Source of the DNA: Tridacna crocea
Taxonomy: Eukaryota > Mollusca > Bivalvia > Cardiida > Cardiidae
Direction: 5' to 3'
Assembly: GCA_943736015.1 (NCBI GenBank)
Contig: OX031063.1
Location: 36,672,172 to 36,736,171, forward strand
Length of the DNA: 64,000 bases
Made by a program: the position numbers and the translations under genes. The notes under the pieces are model-generated. The model was not told where the DNA came from and did no database searches. It worked only from the letters and a program-made list of their open reading frames with translations. Positions 11,666 through 23,911 of this stretch are shown piece after piece. Position 1 is the stretch's first letter. Every line of letters begins with the position of its first letter.

Positions 11666-14600
11666 CTAGGTGAGAAATATAATGTGCCCAGACAGGGCCC
11701 GTATTCACCAACCATTCTTGTGAATATTCTTAGTCTTATTCTCCAAGGTTTTCTGAATTTGTCGGTAACACAACTTCTGATTGGCTAAACCGAATAGATT
11801 AGCCAATTAGAAGTTGTGTTACTTACGAATGTAGTAAATCCTGGAGAATAAGACAAAGAACGTTTTTAAAAATGGTTGGTGAATACGGGCCCTGCAAGAT
11901 AATCAAAAATTAGATTTTATAAATCGTACTCATTACTGAGGTTTTACGCCTGAAATCATGTGGCAAAAAGAAAATTGGTCGTAACGAGCAATTTGTTTTT
12001 GCGGAATATTTTCAAAAGTGGTCCCATATTTCTACATTGTTTTTGTATTATCTAAGGACTTTTCATCATTTTAGCGTCTTTTCAGTTGTTGTCTGGAAAT
12101 GTTGTCAATTTAAATAGATTTTATATTGTTCGTCAGGTAAAGTGTTAATAAATCTTATTTCATAAAAATTGTATTTTAATTACGATTATAGATTTACAAA
12201 CTTTCTAACTGGCGTAACAATTCGGATTAGCCAATCAGAAATTGCGTTCCTTCTGAATTTAGAACATTCTTGAGAATGCCATTTAAAATCGATGGTGGAA
12301 ATGAATTCTAAAATCTTACAAAAATGGAACAATAAAATATCAATGTTGACACATTAACCTTTGAATTCAGAAAATACTGTGGGCGCAATGTGAGAAAAAA
12401 GGGAATTGCTAGACTATAGTTTGGCTTGGGCAGGATGTTTCTGACAGTATAATATAACCAAATTGCTCTGCATACTGAATTATGATAATTATAGACTGCT
12501 TTGAATGACATAAAGTTTTTTTTTTTCATTTTGCACAGGCATTTTAACTTCTAAAAGTTATGATGCAAAGTGTTGCTTGATCAAGTGTCTTGTGCAGCCC
12601 GATCTTGATCTACGCTCACAGTTTAAGGGTTTGAAGGATGCTTCAATAATTTTAACAACAGGGCTGGAGAGCCCTATCGTACCCACTTTTGCGATCACTA
12701 TAGATCTACGTCAGACAGCACAAAACATGCATTATGATCTTTGATCTACACTGACGGATCGGGTGATATTTTTCACTGCACGGTAACTTTGAAATCGAAA
12801 TATTTTGAGGTTAATCTTACAATTTTCTGTTGAATTATCAAACAATTCCACAGATTTATGTTGAGATGGGGACAGAACTAATTTACCTCCTGAAGATGTG
12901 GTATGCTGATGGCAGCTATACTTTTCCTGTACTGTTTAAGATGATACAGATCTCCTTTAGGTTTTGTTCCTTCAAACTGCAATACAGTCAGGTAAACATA
13001 GTACTATACGGTCTATTGTTTTAACCCTTTACTCCATAAGGCATTTCTATGGTATCTCTAATTGACCCTAAATAACAGCAAGGATGAAGCCTTTTCTTAT
13101 GTGTATATGACACCTATTGGTAGTGTAGAAAACATTGTGGCAAAAGGTGAAATTGCTCGTCACGAGCAATTTCACCTTTTGCCACAATGTTTTCCAAAGG
13201 CTCCTACAAGCAATGCGTAGAAATGAGTATCTATGTAGTAAAGGGTTAACGACCCTGAAAGATTCCTTTCGGAGACATCGTAGGCAAGAGAAAAATACTG
13301 GTGCCCAGCATTTCTCCTTTTGCTACGGTGTGTTTTTCCCTCTCAAGGATTATTCTCATCATTCCATTTATTCTAAATATTTACAATGACTCTAAAAATG
13401 GTAAGGGTTGTCATCTGATTGGCAACAAAAAAAAAACGCCTATGAAAATGAGTATTTCAGTATTGGTATTACATACATATGTCGTAGTCCAAACTGGAAT
13501 CCAGGCAGATCCTGAATCTGCCTAGACCAAACTGGAATTTGTCTGTAACAAATCAGGATTCCAGTTTAGCTTTGCAGCTCTATACAATCTGCCTAAACGA
13601 AATTTTAATAATTTCTCGTTGAATATAGGGCGTCTACATATGACTCATCTTACTTTTAAACGTAAACCCCAAAATAAAAGAAGTTTTAGTCAGAAATTCA
13701 GAGTGAATATAAATTTTGAATGTCTTGTACTAATAAAAAAGGAGGAAAAAAAGGCCGATTGTGGAAAAATCATATAAATGCTTTAAATGAAAATACCTCT
13801 CAATTGTAAACATAATTAAATCAATATATTTAAAAAAGATATATTAGGAAACAATGCATTTTGGTCTACACAAAATTTGAATTCTAATTTGGACTGGGCA
13901 GATTCAGGATCTGCCTACATTCCAATCTGGCCTACGACACATACATACATACATACATACATACATACTCACCAACAATTCCTAATAACGGCCTAAGTGT
14001 TGTTGGCCAGATTTTCCTTTTCTTGTTTTAGTTTGAAAGTAACGCAACTTCTATTGGGCTAAACCTGTTTTGGTTTAGCCAGTCAGGTATGATGCTTTCA
14101 TATTTAGAAACTTAAAACTAAGAATGTTCATAAAAATAGGTGATGAATACGTAAGCAGTGTATTAAATACGTTAACCTATCTAAATAATGGAGTAAAACA
14201 AAGCTTTAAAATACACTCCCCCCACCCAGACAACAGGGTCTTACCACGAAATCCCCGTTCAAAACTGTAAATGCAGCTGCTTGGAGTCTCCCCATTTGGT
14301 TTTCTGCTTCCATCTGTGCTACTTTATAAGCTTCCTATCCATTAAAACAGCAGAATAAGAGAGAGGTAGATGTAAAAAATAAAATTTTAATTGAATTACG
14401 ACTACATACAAAAAAAAAATGCGGACACAATATGCTTTTTTTTTCCCCTCCCATGGTTCCTATGCATTCCATGATACCCTTTCAAACATGAAACTTTATG
14501 TCTTTAAGCTGCAACGAACGATCGAATAAGCATGACCGCTATGTATAGATATCCCAAAATATATTAGCCGCGCTCTGGCAAAAGGGGACTCAATGCATCT

Positions 14601-17600
14601 CCGTTATACACGATGAAGGCGGATACTAGCCCAAGGCATCACTTAGTTATTGGTCAATAGGAGCCACTTTATTCAATAACCGACTTAATCATAAACTAGC
14701 TTGGTCCTTTGACAAACAGAAAATTAATCAATAGCGAAAAGTTTCGGCACAGGTTAGCCTGCGCAAACTGCGCAGGCTGACCTGGGTTCGATACTTTTAG
14801 CAGATGCATTAACCCCCCTTTGCAGAGGGGATGACTCAATTATATCCTCTCGGTTGGGCTAAATGCTAATCTTGCAGACGTAAGATCAAGGTCTAATTGC
14901 ACCAACCATTCCCAAAAACGTTCCAAGTCTTATTCTCCAAAATTTTCTAAATTTGAAAGTAACAAAATTTCTGAATAGCTAAACCATTTGGTTCAGAGAA
15001 TCAGAACTTGTGTTGCATTCAAATGTAGAAAAACAGAGATGGTTGGTGACTACAGGTGCAGGACATGCTTATTTCACTCTTTGTCGCATCGTGTAATACC
15101 GTACCAAGTAGATGTAGAACTATGGCCATAAACTGGTCCCAAACTATGATCTAAACATAATTCTAATAATTTAGGCATGCCAAAGTTGGCGACCTGATTC
15201 ATCACACAAGTTTCCAAGACCCTTGCCAACTGACCTGACAACGAAGTTATTGTACTGCAAAATTGTACCGTTCCAAAGTTTGTTAAGAACATTTTACCCG
15301 CTTCGGGATTTACAAAAAAAAAAGCGGGTACGCTGACGAAGTAGAATTTCCCTTCTGAATGCCCCAATCTAATGAAAACTGACATCACTGAGAACTGACG
15401 TCACTAAAACCTTTGTACGTGCTAAAACGTGCAGCTTGGCGCATAATCTTGATCGATGCCAACAATTTTTCATCTTCGCAAGCCAAGACTGACGATTCAC
15501 TACGTTAATCTACTCTTGGCGGATCGACCTTGATTTTTATTCACCCGATACGCTTTTTCATTAGATGCAGGCAGCTCTAGCTGCAACGAATGAAATCGCC
15601 CGTAGCATTTCTTCTTTGAAAAATAGAACAAGGTCGCTACCTTTCGAATAAATGGTAAACATGGAAACCCACGTGGATGTCTGCTTATCGCTTCATGTGT
15701 ATTCGTAAGTGCTTTGTAAAACGATATTTCATTGGCTTTTAGAAATATGATGTAAAGGGAGTAATAACCAGCATCCAATAGAGGGCGCATCGCAGGAATC
15801 TGGAAATCGGGCTCAATCCGCCAAGGTAAGATCCACGTAGTGATCGTAACCTTGGCTCGCGAAGATGACATTTATGTTCTTCTGATACCGTAGTCATGTA
15901 TACGGGGCTCCCGGAAATGAAACTGCTTTCCCGTTGGTTTTGCCAGTGTACATGATATATATATGATCTGAATACAATGACCACGAGAAATTTATTTGCA
16001 GTATTATAACAGATTTTGTCCATTAGTAGACTTTCGTGAAACAGAAGATCACACACGATCGGAAATGTCGAACTGCACTGGCAGATCCGGGACGACACTT
16101 AACGCAAATGTCTGATGCCCCTTTTCAAGTTATGCATGCCGTATCGCAAAATTCATGTCCAAAAGCAGGTTGCAAAAGCTCTATGACTGCATTTTGCTTC
16201 CTTTAACTTGATACTCACAAAGATGCTATTCAGAAGGAATGAAGAAGACGTTTTTTCATCGATTTTAAATTCTCTCAGTTCCTCGGTGGCGGCCAACCAT
16301 TCGTTCTGGTAGATACTTTCAAACATTGCAGCAATATCAGTCGGTGTATCCGTCTTTGAGGTATCTGTTTTCTCAGTTCTAAATGGGTGTTTCATGACGA
16401 CCGGAGACCTGTAAGTGAGGACAAATCTATGTAAGTAAAAGCTTGTGATTATCAAGCATCTGCACTGGAGAAGCTACCACTTAAAAGTCTTCAGTTGATA
16501 GTTTTCGATTTCAACCGAAAACGGCCAAAGTATGGCTATTTCAACTTTGTACTTACAACTATGCAGTTCGATTCAACCAATTAACTCTCTAGGCTGAAAA
16601 AGCTAAAAGGTGCATACCCACGAACAGATCCTACTGTTGGAGTTTTTACAATGTCTCTTTGGGCGTGTCCATTTTTAGCAGCTGATGATCGTTTTGATCC
16701 GGGCTTTTCTATCTGAACACGTTTTTCACTTCCATGTCTTGTGTCTAAATTTGGAGTCGACTTCATATCTTTTCCATGCATCTGGTAGTGACCCTGTGAT
16801 CCAAAATCAATTTTCGAAACAAGGTCAGAGCAACAACAAAATAGTCATAAAAATAATAACAATGAAAAACTGATGTAAGCCACTGACTTACTTTGAATAA
16901 GTTTGAATCCAAAGAGCAAGAAAATCTTCCGAATTATCAATTTATTCATATTATAGAAATTTTAGCTTCATAATTGACTTCAGATTAATCTATTACTTTT
17001 TCAACACTTACTCCAGTACAATCGCAGCGACAGCTCATTTTCATGTGCGTTCTTATTCTCTGAAGAATTTTCCAAACTTGTAAGTAATACAACTTCTGAT
17101 TGCCCAAACTAAATAGTTTCGCCAATCATAAGTTATGTTACTTTCCAAAACAAGGAAAGAACAAAGGGTATCATTAACCCTTTACTCCATAGATACTCAT
17201 TTCTACACATTGCATGTAGGAGCCTTTGGAAAATATTGAGGCAAAAGGTGAAATTGCTCATGACGAGCAATTTCACCTTTTGCCACAATGTTTTCTACAC
17301 TATCAAAAGGTGTCATATACACTTAAGAAACGGCTTCATCCTTGCTGTTATTTAGGGTCAATTAGAGATACCATCGAAATGCCTTATGGGGTAAAGGTTT
17401 AAAAATGGTTGGTTAATACTAACCATGTACAAGATGTATTTAAAATCAAATAATCATAACAATTACATGTATTGAAATATAGATGCTACAAACACAGCTC
17501 ATAAATACCTGTTTTGGGATGGTCCGAATTCTGTGAAGGAAAAACTTTCGGTATTCCTCTTCGGCGGGTTCGAGTTGATTTTTCGCCTGGAGCCATTTTT

Positions 17601-17790
17601 CCTCTTCGCAGTAATACAACAGTGACTTTATAAATGTTACCTTTCGTTTCTCCACGATCGTCAGTCCACTGTATAACTCGCTCAACTGTTGTTTTGCCTG
17701 TACCAGAACGATGGCTACTTTTTCTGGTTTATTATGGTACAAACAGTCAAATAAATATTCTATTGGATTATTGTTTGTATCCATCGTCAT
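11351..17790 (-). CDS. Mitochondria-eating protein (Mieap/SPATA18)-like gene A, complete
   Basis: Six exons, all in phase: 17790-17509, 16781-16618, 16408-16219, 14334-14245, 12976-12887 and 11665-11351, totalling 1131 bp (376 residues plus stop). The N-terminal exon is helical, exon 2 is a basic Ser-rich linker, exons 3-5 are helical, and the last exon carries the diagnostic C-terminal Mieap domain: a CWWMSV helix, a PPLHI strand, the FDEESYRFYSRTG segment, VDFYVWPSL and LLAKGVAEP. In vertebrates Mieap is p53-inducible and acts on damaged mitochondria; for the bivalve paralogue this role is inference only. The gene has the same orientation and exon plan as gene B 6 kb away, suggesting tandem duplication. 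Introns carry TTAA MITEs (13021-13249 and 17174-17402), one only 45 bp from exon 5. Confidence 0.75.
11694..11893. mobile_element. F4 palindromic MITE
   Basis: Near-perfect inverted repeat starting GGGCCCGTATTCACCAACCA and ending with its complement, with inner TTCTGATTGGCTAAACC arms. Related copies at about 12185-12295, 14030-14150, 14895-15060, 17045-17165, 23505-23632 and 24888-25083. Confidence 0.78.
12887..12976 (-). CDS. Exon 5 of Mieap-like gene A
   Basis: 90 bp, phase 0 to 0, between acceptor CTGTATTGCAG and donor GAG|GTAAAT. It encodes FEGTKPKGDLYHLKQYRKSI and a short tail. It lies inside an unrelated plus-strand open frame that is a shadow. Confidence 0.63.
13021..13249. mobile_element. 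F2 TTAA palindromic MITE
   Basis: TTAA-CCCTTTACTCCATAAGGC ... GTAGTAAAGGG-TTAA, hairpin GCTCGTCACGAGC. Shares its right TTAA with a partial F1 copy (13246-13345). Lies in intron 4 of Mieap-like gene A. Confidence 0.87.
13478..13942. mobile_element. Non-autonomous DNA element inserted in an ACAT microsatellite
   Basis: About 45 bp of imperfect terminal inverted repeats: left TATGTCGTAGTCCAAACTGG and GGCAGATCCTGAATCTGCC, right the complement of these (GGCAGATTCAGGATCTGCC, CCTACGACACATA). Both sides abut (ACAT)n sequence, so the target duplication is hidden in the repeat. No coding capacity. Confidence 0.6.
13935..13970. repeat. (ACAT)n microsatellite
   Basis: About eight tandem ACAT/CATA units next to the right end of the element at 13478-13942. 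Confidence 0.85.
14245..14334 (-). CDS. Exon 4 of Mieap-like gene A
   Basis: 90 bp, phase 0 to 0, between acceptor TGGATAG and donor GTG|GTAAGA. It encodes EAYKVAQMEAENQMGRLQAA and the following short segment. Confidence 0.66.
15075..16010. repeat. F7 repeat, degenerate, in Mieap intron 3
   Basis: Carries CTGACATCACTGAGAACTGA and TGTATACGGGGCTCCCGG plus the decayed palindrome near 15180-15240. The minus-strand open frames here (15074-16098) are repeat sequence. Confidence 0.6.
16219..16408 (-). CDS. Exon 3 of Mieap-like gene A
   Basis: 190 bp after acceptor CTCACTTACAG, donor TTT|GTGAGT, phase 2 in and 0 out. It encodes TDIAAMFESIYQNEWLAATE, a helix typical of the start of the Mieap C-terminal region. 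Confidence 0.68.
16618..16781 (-). CDS. Exon 2 of Mieap-like gene A
   Basis: 164 bp after acceptor CACTACCAG, donor TGG|GTATGC, phase 0 in and 2 out. It encodes a basic Ser/Lys-rich linker that begins MHGKDMKSTPNLDTRHGSEK. Confidence 0.66.
17174..17402. mobile_element. F2 TTAA palindromic MITE
   Basis: Reverse orientation, hairpin GCTCATGACGAGC, in intron 1 of Mieap-like gene A. Confidence 0.85.
17509..17790 (-). CDS. Exon 1 of Mieap-like gene A
   Basis: ATG at 17788-17790 (a second in-frame ATG is two codons in), 94 codons to donor CAG|GTATTT. It contains two or three amphipathic helices (NNPIEYLFDCLYHNKPEKVA; EKRKVTFIKSLLYYCEEEKW). Homologous to exon 1 of gene B. Confidence 0.68.
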
Positions 17791-18271
17791 TCTTTAATAG
17801 TATTTTTCGTGTAAGAATTAAAGTTTTACGATTTAAACTCTAATAAATCTTTATTATGAATGGCTGTACTGTTTGTAATACTGTATATGTAATCTAATCT
17901 GAAAGCTTTTGTTCCTGTCAGTATATACGTAAACATATCAAAAACAATAGTGTGACTGATCTCCAATTGTCTTTTTCCCCTATTGTTCATTTACTTTAAA
18001 AGCGGGTATAATTATCGACTCATACAGTGACAATCTAATGATAAAGACTGAATGGGTCAGTAAAAAGTAGAATAAAATAAAGATCAAACTGCATGATATG
18101 TGCAGATTCTTCTTAATTTTTCTCACTCAATGTCATATAAAGCCTTTCAGTGTCGTAGACAAAATCGTGCGGCATAGATCAGTACAGAAACGTGCAGTCT
18201 GAACTTGAATCTGTACCGACCGCTCGTTGCATCATGCCTGTAGGCTATTTATGTAAGTCTTTCTGAAACCA

Positions 18272-18438
18272 TTCCCAGACGACAAAAATTTTAGCCCTGT
18301 TCAAAATGAAAGCATTTGCAGACAACAATATCAATATGGCTCAAATTGTGCAATTATTTATTGATAGGAAACATTATGGGAAAAGGAGAAAATGCTGCTT
18401 ACCTTTCCAAGGGATGTCATTGTGTGGTAAAGGGTTAA
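18272..18438. mobile_element. F1 MITE, left end lost
   Basis: AAAGCATTTGCAGACAAC arm and GTGTGGTAAAGGG-TTAA end recognisable; hairpin partly deleted. Confidence 0.65.
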
Positions 18439-19388
18439 AAGGACTGCATTTTCAGCCTTCATAAGTGGACGGGTCTATATAGCATGCACTGAAAGAATTT
18501 ATACTATACTGGAGGCAAATGACTTTGTTTGTCTTTTTATTGTGTTGTACATTAAAAGTACATTCTCGTGTGATGCAATAAGCTCATTTGGTGATAAAAT
18601 TAGCTCATTCAGCTCAACTTTGCCATTTTTTTAAACATCTTTTCTCTTTTTTTTTTTGTTTAGTTTTGTTTTTATGAAGCAACTTATGACATCCTTTGAA
18701 CGCAGAGGGTTACCCTACAGGACACTATATAAAAGACATTGACTATTGGTCTATAGGTCAGGAAAACAGACGAAATATTGCAATATAAGAGGTTTCTAAA
18801 TCAAAATACATGTAGTTCAAGAATAGCGGGAAGATCAGCCTGATCTTCATATTTCAAAATTGCGTGCGCATGAAATTTGCGTAGGCAGTTTTTGTAAGTA
18901 AGCATTAGTCTTAAAACAAGTTTCACTGAACTCCATAACTTTACGATTTGATTAAGAATGTGGATAACATTACGCCACTCCATGTGTTTGGGTAAAGTTT
19001 GGATCATACCTATGTTTATTCATGTTTATTCAAACCCTCCAAAAGATGGCGTAAATCTACGCAGTTTGTTGAATGGGTGAAAGCCCCCCCCCCCGCCCGG
19101 GGCAGCCTTTTTTTTTTGGAGTGCGTAGATTTGACATTGACGCAAAATATTTAAGAGTGTACGCACGTTTTTTTGAAGACCAACAAATTTGGTATCATAT
19201 ATTAGTTCAGAGCCTGTAAAAAATGCCAGGCTAATTAGACTTTGACGCGCAGACCGTTTTAGTTAGCTTTTTGCAGTTTGAATGAAGTGGTACTAAAGTA
19301 CTAAAGTTGTAAAAGTACTCAAAGACTAAGGTAACATTAAAGTTAGGTTTTTCTTAAGGTTCTTGTAATTTTTCAATCACTATCTTGT
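18439..19388. other. Gene-free stretch
   Basis: Poly-T at 18649-18657, a C-rich/T-rich run at 19085-19120. No coding signal before the Tc1 remnant. Confidence 0.5.
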
Positions 19389-19640
19389 ATGGCCACATCT
19401 GCACGAATCAGTCAGCAGTTTTCTGGACAGAAACAATGTTGACGTTCTTCCTTGGCTAGCTTTATCGCCGGATATGAATCCAATAGAACATGTCTGGGAT
19501 TACTTAGGAAGAAAGGTTGGATCACAGCGAAACATCAACAATCTCATGGACTTGGCCACCGCCCTCGTTCCGGAATGGAATAACATTCCTAATTCAATGA
19601 TATTATGTTATGTAAGGTCTATGCAATGTGTAAAAATTGT
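19389..19640 (+). pseudogene. Tc1/mariner transposase C-terminal remnant
   Basis: Plus-strand frame reading SSFLDRNNVDVLPWLALSPD, then MNPIEHVWDYLGRKV, NNLMDLATAL and EWNNIP. The SPDMNPIEHVWD box carries the last catalytic residue of the Tc1-type DDE triad. The N-terminal DNA-binding domain and the first two catalytic Asp residues are missing and no terminal inverted repeats are seen, so this is a dead fragment. Confidence 0.75.
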
Positions 19641-21357
19641 CTGTATCGACAAACTATCAGCAGAATTAATACACTATCATTATGTTATCTAAAATGTTTG
19701 GAGGTTGTTGTTGTTGTTGGTTCTTTTTTTTTTTCTTATTAAGGATTCTGCTTAATCTTTCTAATATATTGTAGAATTGTATATTTCGATTTAACCCGTA
19801 ATCAAATAGAAACGAAAAACACCTACCATTCGCATATACAAGGGTGCCTACGTACTTACACGACTAATTTTTAAAGCTATTTGTAAAAAAAAAAAACAGC
19901 AAAAAGAAATGGTGACGCTAGTAACTCCTTTATAAGCAAATCAGTAACTAAAAATAATAACAAAATAGTTTCGGAAAAAATTGGTCCCCTAAAACAATAT
20001 GTCGGCCAAGATGGTCGAATGTCTAAATGCAGTAACGTCCTTATATGCAAATGAGTTACTAAGAATAGTAACAAGATGGACACCGATTACGTCATCTTTG
20101 TTTACAATTAAAGCGGCCCTTACATTGCTGGTTAGAAAACAAAGTTGGTAAAAGAGAAAATGTAAACAGCATTTTCTCCTTTTCCCAAAATAGTTTCATT
20201 AGAGTCCTCTTTCTCCTTGTTGTTAAAAGTCTGGATTGTGTGGAAACGCCTTAAATTTCCCCGTATTAAGGCTGCAGTGAGTCCGCAGAATAAATATGTC
20301 TACATTTTTTTACCATTTGATTACCACTTTTTATTTATTTGGGTATACTAGTATATATGTCAATTACAAGAACTACATCAAAAACAAGGGCAAGTAGACA
20401 AGCAAAAAAGTAATAGAATAGGTATGTCCTTTACCATATTTAAAAACACATTTTATCAATTTAAGTAACAATAAAGTCCAAAAGTTAGGAAATTGGATGT
20501 TGAAATGCATCAAAATTTTTATCATATCATTTGATGGTATAGAAATAGTTGTTAAGATGACAAACTGTCACTAACCGGTTGGTTCAAATATTTGTCGCCG
20601 ACAGAGAAATGAATTTCAAAACTAGGTTAAGACCTGCCAGGTACCTGGACTTTTTTGTTACGTTTTGCCTGATCGTAAGAATTTTTGTCTGCAGGGAACG
20701 AAGACATAATAATAACATTAGACTCTGATCTTTGTAAGATTTTTCATACTTTTAAATGGCATGGATTAAATCTAGATGTATTATGGCACCTGCTCTGATG
20801 GTTTGGCCTTTTCTGTGCCTTTACTTTGTCAAGGTACATTCTGTATCTTCGCTACAAGTAAGCAAACTTACAAATTTATGATGCCTTCTCTCAGTGAGTG
20901 GAATTTCGTACTTTTGAAAATAAATGGCCACGTGTAACAAGACCATTCTTCTTATTTTCCGGTAATGTTTATCAATACTGTAAAAACGAAGGAAGTAGAT
21001 CCATTTTCCTTTCCGTCAAAGTCTTATCATTTCACTTGTGTAGCGCGTAGCACATGTAGCATTTTGGTGCAATATGTCTGAAAACGTGAACATTAAAGGA
21101 TTAGAAGTCTTTCGAGCCTAAATACCTAAATGAATTAAATTCTTTTCGAGATTTTTCAACACAAGATTTACTCCGCGGTTGATCCCAGTTTAGTATCAGG
21201 TAAAAGACAAGTCAGATCTAAGATCTGACTGCACGTTTTATGCAGTCTGATTTTGATGTATGGCGTCCTCAAACACTTTTTTGTTTGTAAGAAACAGTAA
21301 ACGGGTCAATTCCATAGTGTCAAATCAATGCATAGACCTGTTAGAAGTTTGTTTCAC
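19641..21357. other. Gene-free stretch
   Basis: A partial F1 hairpin near 20120-20250 and an F5 fragment near 21205-21265. Short related segments occur at 20575-20640 and 23450-23515. Nothing coding seen. Confidence 0.5.
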
Positions 21358-21791
21358 TCAACGAATATTTCTTGTAACCAGCATACCGGAAAATTCGTTG
21401 GTCAGGTATTTATTGCTTTTCAGCACTTCCTTGGGGTGATTCTAGATACTCTCGATCCAAACACGGGCGCCTTGATTGAGCCGAACAATCATGGTGCTGG
21501 TAGAACACGAATAATAGTCGAAATAGGCCGAGACGGGTTTTCATCTCACGTGATCAATGACAAACGCGAAATACAGGTTGTTTGCATTACTTTCTTTTTC
21601 CCTGATGCCACAGAACTGTACGCTAAAGAAGTATAGGCCGTCGGTCGGGGCTGTGAAAATACCATTGCTGCCATTGTAGGCACTGGCTGGGTTTTCCATC
21701 AGTGATTTGAAAACGATGATTTGTTGATCGGCTGGGCTTGCATCCTCGACGCCTTTTACACTGAAGGAGATATCTGGCGAGTTCTTCTTGT
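21358..21791 (-). pseudogene. Exon 2 of the C1q gene: C1q head, interrupted
   Basis: 434 bp, phase 1 in, 144 codons to TGA. The C1q strands are recognisable across both stop codons (TGA 21541-21543, TAG 21442-21444) without any frame change, so the lesions are point substitutions. Confidence 0.72.
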
Positions 21792-21869
21792 CTGAAATTA
21801 GAATGACCCGAGGAATGCGGAATGAAACCCATTGCCCTTTTTTGGAAGTCGTTTGTAAATATTAGATTG

Positions 21870-22250
21870 CACAGGACGCATTATCTCCAGCTAGATGGCA
21901 TTCTATAAATACTCATCTATCTAATTTGGGCATCCTGGGTACAGATCCGAACCACCTTCCTACGCGATAACCGTTACTTTGAATTTCAAACTAAAACAAA
22001 CGTTTACTCAATAAAACGCTATACCTAGTGCAATTCACTCAGCTATGATCAGCAGTTTAGAGAAATCTGGAGCTGAAAGCAGGTCTCATTTCTCCTCAAA
22101 AGTATTGATAAAAGCTATTTTCTACTTTGCTACTTTCTACAGCGTAATATTACAGTCAGCCCGCTTTCGGGGCTAGTGATGTGTCATATAAGACAGGTCG
22201 AATCTTCGAAGAATATTATGACATGCGCAGACAACGGCACAGGATGTGCA
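21870..22250 (+). repeat. Dispersed repeat, copy 1
   Basis: Shares with 28410-28730: CTAGATGGCATTCTA, ACTTTGAATTTCAAA, TCATATAAGACAGGTC, GAATATTATGACATG. About 350 bp, no terminal repeats identified. Confidence 0.6.
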
Positions 22251-22788
22251 ATCAATTTGAGATCTATAATGAATGATATTCCATTAGATTCATATTATGG
22301 GCTTTTACTTTGACTGGACATACTACATTTTTGGGAAAACAAAGGACGGAAATCATTAGAAAAAAGGTGAAATGCTGGTTACCAGCATTTCCCCCTTTCT
22401 CTAAACGTTCTTAATGCCTTCTTTCTCAGGCTTGTATCAATGGTCTAAGATCAGACAGCAGTCAAAAGCTCCAGCAGGTTTCTCTTGCAAGCGCAGTATG
22501 AATGAGTAATGGTTCTACATAACTTGAGGTCTTGAGCTTTTTCTACTCAGATGCGAATTTCCTACCTTATTATGCTTTCATCAATTCAAATTTTCTGCCT
22601 TTAAAGCTCATTTGGTCCATCACTGATCATCGAAATTTTCATCTGTCCATCATCGACACTGTTATTGACAATAGCACATCGGCGCATCGTGAATTTCGGT
22701 GTTCCGTAAAACGAATAGATTTCTAGCGGACAATGGTTTTGGTTATGCTTTCAGTCAGCTTTTGCTTTGTATAAATTACAACTGAAAA

Positions 22789-23018
22789 ATAAACTCTTTA
22801 CCAAAAGGCAAAATTTTGGACTAGTCCAAATTCAAGGGATTTGCAGACGACAAAATAAATGTGACTCAAATATTAAAACTTGAATTCAGAAGAGTAGAAA
22901 ACATTGTGGGAAAAGAAGAAAATGCTGGTTACCAGCATTTTCTCCTCTTCCCACAATGTTTTCAGAAGTCTTCCTCTTCTGGGTCGTAAAAAACAGGGAC
23001 TTTTTGATTAAGAGTTAA
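22789..23018. mobile_element. F1 TTAA palindromic MITE
   Basis: Full arms and perfect central hairpin (AATGCTGGTTACCAGCATT). The left TTAA has decayed to ATAA and the right TTAA is intact. Lies in the intron of the C1q gene. Confidence 0.75.
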
Positions 23019-23911
23019 CATATTATGACAATGCCACTTTTTTTACCTTTTACCACATAGTAACGATTTTTAACGACCCTGAGGAAGATGCCTTTTAAAA
23101 AACATGGTAGGAAAAGGTGAAAGTGCTGGTAATCAGCATTTTCTCCTTTTCTGACAACGTTTTCTAGAAAAAGAGCGTCATTTGACTCAGTATGAAATTG
23201 TTATCTGTTAACGCTTTCAATTTTGAGAGGCCGAAAATTTTGCCATGTTGTTAAGACTTAAATTCTTCTAATAGTTACGGTTAAACATTTAAAAAAAAGA
23301 GTCAGTTTTGATACATTCCATACACAAGATCCTTTCGCCGCCGAAATTAAACAATGCGGGAACTGAAATGCATTTAAATGACACCATTCAAAAGTAAGGG
23401 GTTTATCATGAAGGTGACAACGCGTTGTTTTACAGTTGGTTCAACTATTATATATATATATAGTAGGTGGCAGAAAATGAATTTTGAAAATTAGGTCAGA
23501 GGTAGCCAGGGCCCGTATTCACCAACCATTCTTAAGAACATTCTTAGTCTTATTCTTCAGAAGTTCTGTTACTATCACTGTCAGAAAATCTTGAAGAATA
23601 AGCCAAAGAACATTCTTAGGGAACCAGGCAGGCAGGTCGCTCTATCATTTTCTTTTTTAGCCTGCTTTAACTTTCATCCTGCTAGATAAAAGATATAACA
23701 ATTTAAATCCTATAGTTAAAACACACATGATGCTTTTTTTCTATAGAAATATATCTTCGTATTGGACAGTTTAGATCCATTCTGTGCCGTCTGATCTTGT
23801 TGTTGTTGTTTTACGTCGCTTTCAACAATATTTCATTAAAATCACATCGATAGCCCACATGTTCATATATCTCCTAGGTTTCATCAGTACTAGGCTAGGA
23901 GAATTTCGTAT

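Noticed and set aside
15074-16098. Three overlapping minus-strand open frames of 104-123 codons
   Set aside because: They lie in an F7 repeat copy, have no domain pattern, and sit in an intron of Mieap-like gene A.
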